From: Wuchereria bancrofti
Taxonomy: Eukaryota; Nematoda; Chromadorea; Rhabditida; Onchocercidae
Reading direction: 5' to 3'
Assembly: GCA_005281725.1 (NCBI GenBank)
Contig: SSBO01000009.1
Coordinates: forward strand, 768,585 to 832,584
DNA length: 64,000 nt
Position 1 is the stretch's first letter; every line of letters starts with the position of its first letter. Below, one piece after another: positions 59,130 to 64,000 of the stretch. Under the pieces are notes generated by a model, which was given only the letters and a program-made list of their open reading frames with translations, was not told the DNA's origin and ran no database searches. The position numbers were made by a program, and so were the translations under genes.

Positions 59130-60424
59130 TGTACTAAACCACTACCGCCATTGTTATCATCACCATTACCGCCTATCAATATCAGTCATCATTATTACCA
59201 TTATCAGTTTTTTATTTACTATCATCGATTATCATTGATAATTTATACTTTATTCAAAAGGAAGCTAATTTTAATTATTACTATTTTATCTAATTTATTG
59301 TTTTGTTTATTAAATAATTTCACATTGTTCAATTTTGTTTTCTTATTTCTATTTGATAAAATGATAAAATAAAAAAAAAATTGGAATAGATAATAATAAT
59401 TATGTTAGATACTTTTTCTTCTTCGTTTGTTTGATAAATTTTTACTTACTTATTCAATTGCTTTTTTTATCAAATCATATCACTAACAAAAATATTTGTT
59501 ATTTCATTTAATTTCAAGAAATTTTTAAAGCATTTCAATTATTATTTACCCACCTATTTCTAACTTCATATAAACATAAGACAAAAAATAAATAAATAAC
59601 TCAATGTTAGAATTTATTTATGAGATATTGATTAACTAATAATCAAATCTGATAATTTAAACTTTAATTATGTCTAAATTATCAAAAAAAAAAAAAAAGA
59701 AATGCTATCAACTGTTATCATTGATTCCTCTTACATTGATTTCAATCTAGCAATCTAAGTAATCTTATATCATTTGCTGCTAGCTTCCTTCCATTACTTA
59801 TAACTTGCATATTTACCTTATTACTAACAAATTATCAATTCACTGATAAGCGTTCATTTCTTAACAACAACAACAACAATAACTTATCATTCATTCATTT
59901 ATCACTTTTTATTTACTATCACATGCTAACATTCTCATATATTTACTTATATCTATTATTTCTGAATTTATCTTATTACTAACAAATTATCAATTTATTG
60001 ATAAGCATTCATTTCATAACAACAATAAACAACAAACAAACAACTTATCATACCATTTATTCACTTATAACTTTTTGTTTACTATCACATGCTAATATTT
60101 TCATATATTTACTTATACCTATTATTTTTGTTATCATACAAAAAAAAAAAAAAAATGCAAAATTAATAAAAGACCAATTTAGATGACAAATTATGGATTA
60201 CAAATGATAGCAATTTTGTTGAAATGTTTAGAAAATATTCGGTTTATGATTTGTCACCATCGTTTGCTTGGGATGGTTGACAGATGATTTACTTTACTTT
60301 TAGGAACATCGCCTTTTTTCTCCCTTTAACTATGGTAGTATTTTTTTTTTTTTTTTTTTAAATCCCTCCCAATGAAATGTCCCACAGATGAGTGACAGTA
60401 GTTGAAAAATATTTTAAAATGAAA

Positions 60425-60505
60425 AAGAATAGAGGAGGAGGAAGAAAGAGGGAGAGAGAGAGAGAGAGAGAAGAGGACAAGGAAGAGGAGGAGGAGGCAA
60501 AGGGT
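60425..60505. repeat. Polypurine (GA/GGA)n tract about 0.4 kb upstream of the SIX start
   Basis: An almost uninterrupted purine stretch of GAGGAGGAGG, GAGAGAGAGAGAGAG and GGAAGAGGAGGAGG. It could form unusual DNA structure or bind GAGA-type factors; only the composition is observed. Confidence 0.8.
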
Positions 60506-60900
60506 TGACGAAATGATTTAGCTTTTCTTTTCGAACCAAAAACGCGCACCGCTTTGCATCTCCCATTTCACAATATCATCAACCAACAGCGCCATCTCAT
60601 CATATCTCTCTTAATATTAACACCAATCGACGATTATTCATTTCAATATTAAAAAGGGAGGAATAACCAATATTTTATTACAGTTACAGAATTTAAATTT
60701 TGGCTTATTTAATTCGTCAACGTGTGTAAAAATATCAAATTCAAATTCAAATTGAAAAGAAAAAAAAAAAGGAAAGAAAGAAAAAAAACTGTACATTTCT
60801 TATTTTCATTCACTACAAATAGCCATCAATAATTTTTTCTTCCTTTTTTTTTTTTTTTTTTTTTGGCTAATTTCAAATTACAAGGCTAATAATTATCATA

Positions 60901-62879
60901 ATGGAACAACAATATCAATTATCTATTCAACCGTGAGTTTCTTCTTTTTTTCTTCTTCTTCTTTTTTCCATGGGAAATTTTTGAAAATAAATTTTAAATG
61001 AAATAAAATATATCATCTTGAAAAATTTATTGTTGACATATAATAATGATATCTGATACAACCATATCAGTATTTCTAAACATACTAAAAAAAAAAACAA
61101 AAAACAAAAAACAATGAATACATGTAATTTAGTACTCATATATGTATTGTACACAGATATAAATAAATTTCGTTGACAAATGACAATGACAAATAATTCA
61201 TTCACCTATTCTCATCTTCCATCACAAACCATCTCCACCTCCTCATTATGTACAAATTAAATAAAAATTAAACAAAAGTTACAGTAAGTTAACCATCAGA
61301 AGAAAATTGATCATAGACTGATCGAAATTTTATCTCACTAACATATCAATTTCTATAAAAAGTATCCAATTTACATTACGATAATGTTGCAAAAAAAGAA
61401 AGAAAAAAAAGAAAGAAAGGAAAAAGAAAACAGATTAAAATTTACACAATATAACTTTCAGTAATATATTTAATTTCAGTAATAGTAACCTAAAATCCAT
61501 TCCGCCTCCAATTTTAATAATTAATCCTTCTACTCTTTCATGTTTATTTGTATTCCATTTCAGTGAGAGTACATTTGATAGCGATCAGGTTGCTTGTGTT
61601 TGTGAAGTTCTTCATCAATCGGGTGATATCGATCGTTTGGTATGATACATTTCTCCTTATCATTTCATTTCATTTCATTTTTTTTTTTTATTAAATTTTT
61701 TTTTTTTTTTAAATGCAATAATTGATTATCATAAGTCAATTTTTTAATAATATAACAATTTTTTTATTATTACTACAGTAATATCTGTAAAATTATTATT
61801 ATTATTATTAGATTAGTTCAACAAATAAATAATCCTTCTTGAAAAGAAATTTTAGATAAAAAGCTATTAGAGCCGTAAACAATGATTATTTATCAGTTAG
61901 ACATATTGCAGCATCTATTAATAATACATTTTAAAAAACTATTAATTCTATCTTACTAATCTGCAAGTGATTATTATTTATCAATCATATCATATCAGTA
62001 CCAATGATTAGTGTTATTCTTATTATTATTCCATTATTACAGTGATTGTGAAAAAAGAAGAGAGATTTAATCAAATTTTATAGGATGAAACTTTTAAATA
62101 AATTCCATTTGTTTATTTTAAAAAGTATTAAACTATAGTTTACCGTAACTTTTTTTGATCGATATATTTTACTTTCTCTATCATTGAACTTTATAAATGT
62201 AAATATTGAAATGCTATATGATTAATGATTAGTTATATGCTAATGATAATGATAATGATAATGATAATTGCATACATGGAATGTTAATAATCTTTTTTTT
62301 TTTTTGATAATTTCAAGGCTGAATTTATTTGGGCAATTCCAAATCGAGAAGATTTACGGCGTAATGAAAGTGTCCTTAAAGCTCAAGCATTTATATGTTT
62401 TCATCGGCAAAATTTTAAAGAACTTTATCGAATTCTTGAAACTAATCAATTCTCACCAGAAAATCATGCAGAATTACAAGATTTATGGCTCAAAGCACAT
62501 TATAGTGAAGTAATAATTAGCTTATCCTAATTTTAATTTCAATTTCTATTTCACATTTGATTTTATTTTAAATTTAAGTTTAACTTCAGAAATTTAAATT
62601 ACATTTGTCAAAAAATTTTTATTCATTTTTAAATGGATAAATTTTAAAAAATTATTATGCAATAGCAAAATTTTGTTGTTAACATTAAAAAATGCAAAAG
62701 TGTAAAAAATAATAATAAGTTAAAATTTTTTTTTTCTAATTTTTATTTTTTATTTTATTGTATAGGCTGAAAAAATACGAGGTAGAGAATTAGGCGCTGT
62801 TGGTAAATATCGAATACGAAGGAAATTTCCGCTACCGCGAACAATTTGGGATGGTGAAGAAACAAGTTATTGCTTCAGA
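60901..62879 (+). CDS. ceh-34: SIX1/2-class homeobox protein, 5' part (sine oculis / ceh-34 type)
   Basis: Transcription factor of the sine oculis family, acting with Eya proteins in head, pharyngeal and muscle development (family knowledge). Exons 60901-60932, 61564-61639, 62318-62509, 62766-62879 are all in frame and code for 138 residues before the window loses the gene. A short [11 protein letters not shown] leader is followed by the SIX domain ([19 protein letters not shown], then [43 protein letters not shown]). The start of the homeodomain follows: [20 protein letters not shown] then [16 protein letters not shown] with EETSYCF is the SIX1/2 type; SIX3/6 and SIX4/5 differ there. The rest of the homeodomain (recognition helix) must lie in the gap or beyond. 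The class is firm; the choice between ceh-33 and ceh-34 cannot be made here. Confidence 0.92.
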
Positions 62880-63087
62880 GTAAACATTTTTTAAATTCGT
62901 TAAAAAAAAAGAAAAAATTTTCTATTTACTTTAAAATATATTTTATAAATATAATAAATTCACGCACATAATAATTATACTTATAAATATTTTATAAGTG
63001 TTAAATATAATTTCTATACTTTAATATAAGCTTACCTAAGTATGGCCTGAAATATTAAATAAATTTAATAGTAGTAATCAAATAAAA
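62880..63087 (+). other. SIX gene intron 4 up to the gap
   Basis: Starts with the donor AGA|GTAAAC after the YCFR codons. AT-rich, no coding sequence before the run of N. Confidence 0.7.
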
Positions 63088-63918
63088 NNNNNNNNNNNNN
63101 NNNNNNNNNNNNNNNNNNNNNNNNNNNNNNNNNNNNNNNNNNNNNNNNNNNNNNNNNNNNNNNNNNNNNNNNNNNNNNNNNNNNNNNNNNNNNNNNNNNN
63201 NNNNNNNNNNNNNNNNNNNNNNNNNNNNNNNNNNNNNNNNNNNNNNNNNNNNNNNNNNNNNNNNNNNNNNNNNNNNNNNNNNNNNNNNNNNNNNNNNNNN
63301 NNNNNNNNNNNNNNNNNNNNNNNNNNNNNNNNNNNNNNNNNNNNNNNNNNNNNNNNNNNNNNNNNNNNNNNNNNNNNNNNNNNNNNNNNNNNNNNNNNNN
63401 NNNNNNNNNNNNNNNNNNNNNNNNNNNNNNNNNNNNNNNNNNNNNNNNNNNNNNNNNNNNNNNNNNNNNNNNNNNNNNNNNNNNNNNNNNNNNNNNNNNN
63501 NNNNNNNNNNNNNNNNNNNNNNNNNNNNNNNNNNNNNNNNNNNNNNNNNNNNNNNNNNNNNNNNNNNNNNNNNNNNNNNNNNNNNNNNNNNNNNNNNNNN
63601 NNNNNNNNNNNNNNNNNNNNNNNNNNNNNNNNNNNNNNNNNNNNNNNNNNNNNNNNNNNNNNNNNNNNNNNNNNNNNNNNNNNNNNNNNNNNNNNNNNNN
63701 NNNNNNNNNNNNNNNNNNNNNNNNNNNNNNNNNNNNNNNNNNNNNNNNNNNNNNNNNNNNNNNNNNNNNNNNNNNNNNNNNNNNNNNNNNNNNNNNNNNN
63801 NNNNNNNNNNNNNNNNNNNNNNNNNNNNNNNNNNNNNNNNNNNNNNNNNNNNNNNNNNNNNNNNNNNNNNNNNNNNNNNNNNNNNNNNNNNNNNNNNNNN
63901 NNNNNNNNNNNNNNNNNN
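63088..63918. other. Assembly gap (831 N)
   Basis: Run of unresolved bases. It interrupts the SIX gene downstream of its fourth exon. An isolated N is also present at 63973; the last 80 bases are AT-rich and uninformative. Confidence 0.99.
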
Positions 63919-64000
63919 AGAAAAAATTTAAAAAATGAAATAAATTAAAAGAATTAATATTTTAAAGAAAAANAAAAAGAAGATGGATGAATTTTAAACA

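Larger units (their letters stand above)
56967..60900. other. Intergenic region upstream of the SIX gene
   Basis: AT-rich, with ATT microsatellites (about 57137-57196), (GA)n near 58602-58617, a purine-rich tract (60425-60505) and single unresolved bases at 57255 and 58518. The only stretch with coding-like texture is 58888-59129, reported separately. No intact gene is seen. Confidence 0.5.

Noticed and set aside
58925..59179. 84-residue minus-strand frame starting MIGGNGDD
   Set aside because: Looks like the shadow of the coding-like patch on the plus strand; Gly/Asn-rich start arises from an ATC/ACC microsatellite.

Overview
The window looks like nuclear DNA of a parasitic nematode, probably a clade III / spirurid (filaria-like) worm. 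The evidence is very AT-rich sequence, many small exons with GTAAG-type donors and TTTCAG-type acceptors, a molting gene of the mlt-11 type, a cathepsin F with a cystatin-like prodomain, and a SIX1/2 homeobox gene. The species assignment is inference. Nothing prokaryotic, viral or transposon-coding was recognised. All gene models were built by hand from exons, splice sites and reading-frame continuity.

Layout. 1-1721: AT-rich upstream DNA with a CA microsatellite. 1722-20983 (+): one giant gene of 34 coding exons and about 2994 residues, encoding a secreted mosaic of Kunitz, thyroglobulin-1, lustrin and antistasin modules (mlt-11-like). 21.0-23.7 kb: its 3' region and a near-perfect 325-bp tandem triplication. 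23771-29885 (+): MCM10 replication factor, with one unresolved exon junction. 30586-34089 (-): cathepsin F-like cysteine protease. 36262-37867 (+): RBM7-like RRM protein. 39123-40899 (+): IBA57. 41509-43574 (-): CACYBP/SIP, convergent with IBA57. 43.6-50.3 kb: long non-coding stretch with microsatellites, a small CpG-rich island and GGTCA direct repeats. 50314-56966 (+): CCDC9-like coiled-coil gene. 57.0-60.9 kb: non-coding, apart from a possible eroded exon near 58.9-59.1 kb. 60901-62879 (+): 5' part of a SIX1/2 homeobox gene, which runs into an 831-base assembly gap (63088-63918).

Functionally the genes are mostly unrelated housekeeping and developmental loci. One thematic link is protease control: the giant protein carries eleven Kunitz (serine protease inhibitor) modules and a thyroglobulin-1 module (a fold that can inhibit papain-like enzymes), and a papain-family protease lies about 10 kb downstream. 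The most unusual structure in the window is in the introns of the giant gene. Three separate local tandem duplications have copied real splice sites (a donor, an acceptor, and an acceptor with the start of an exon), which creates decoy splice sites next to the true ones.
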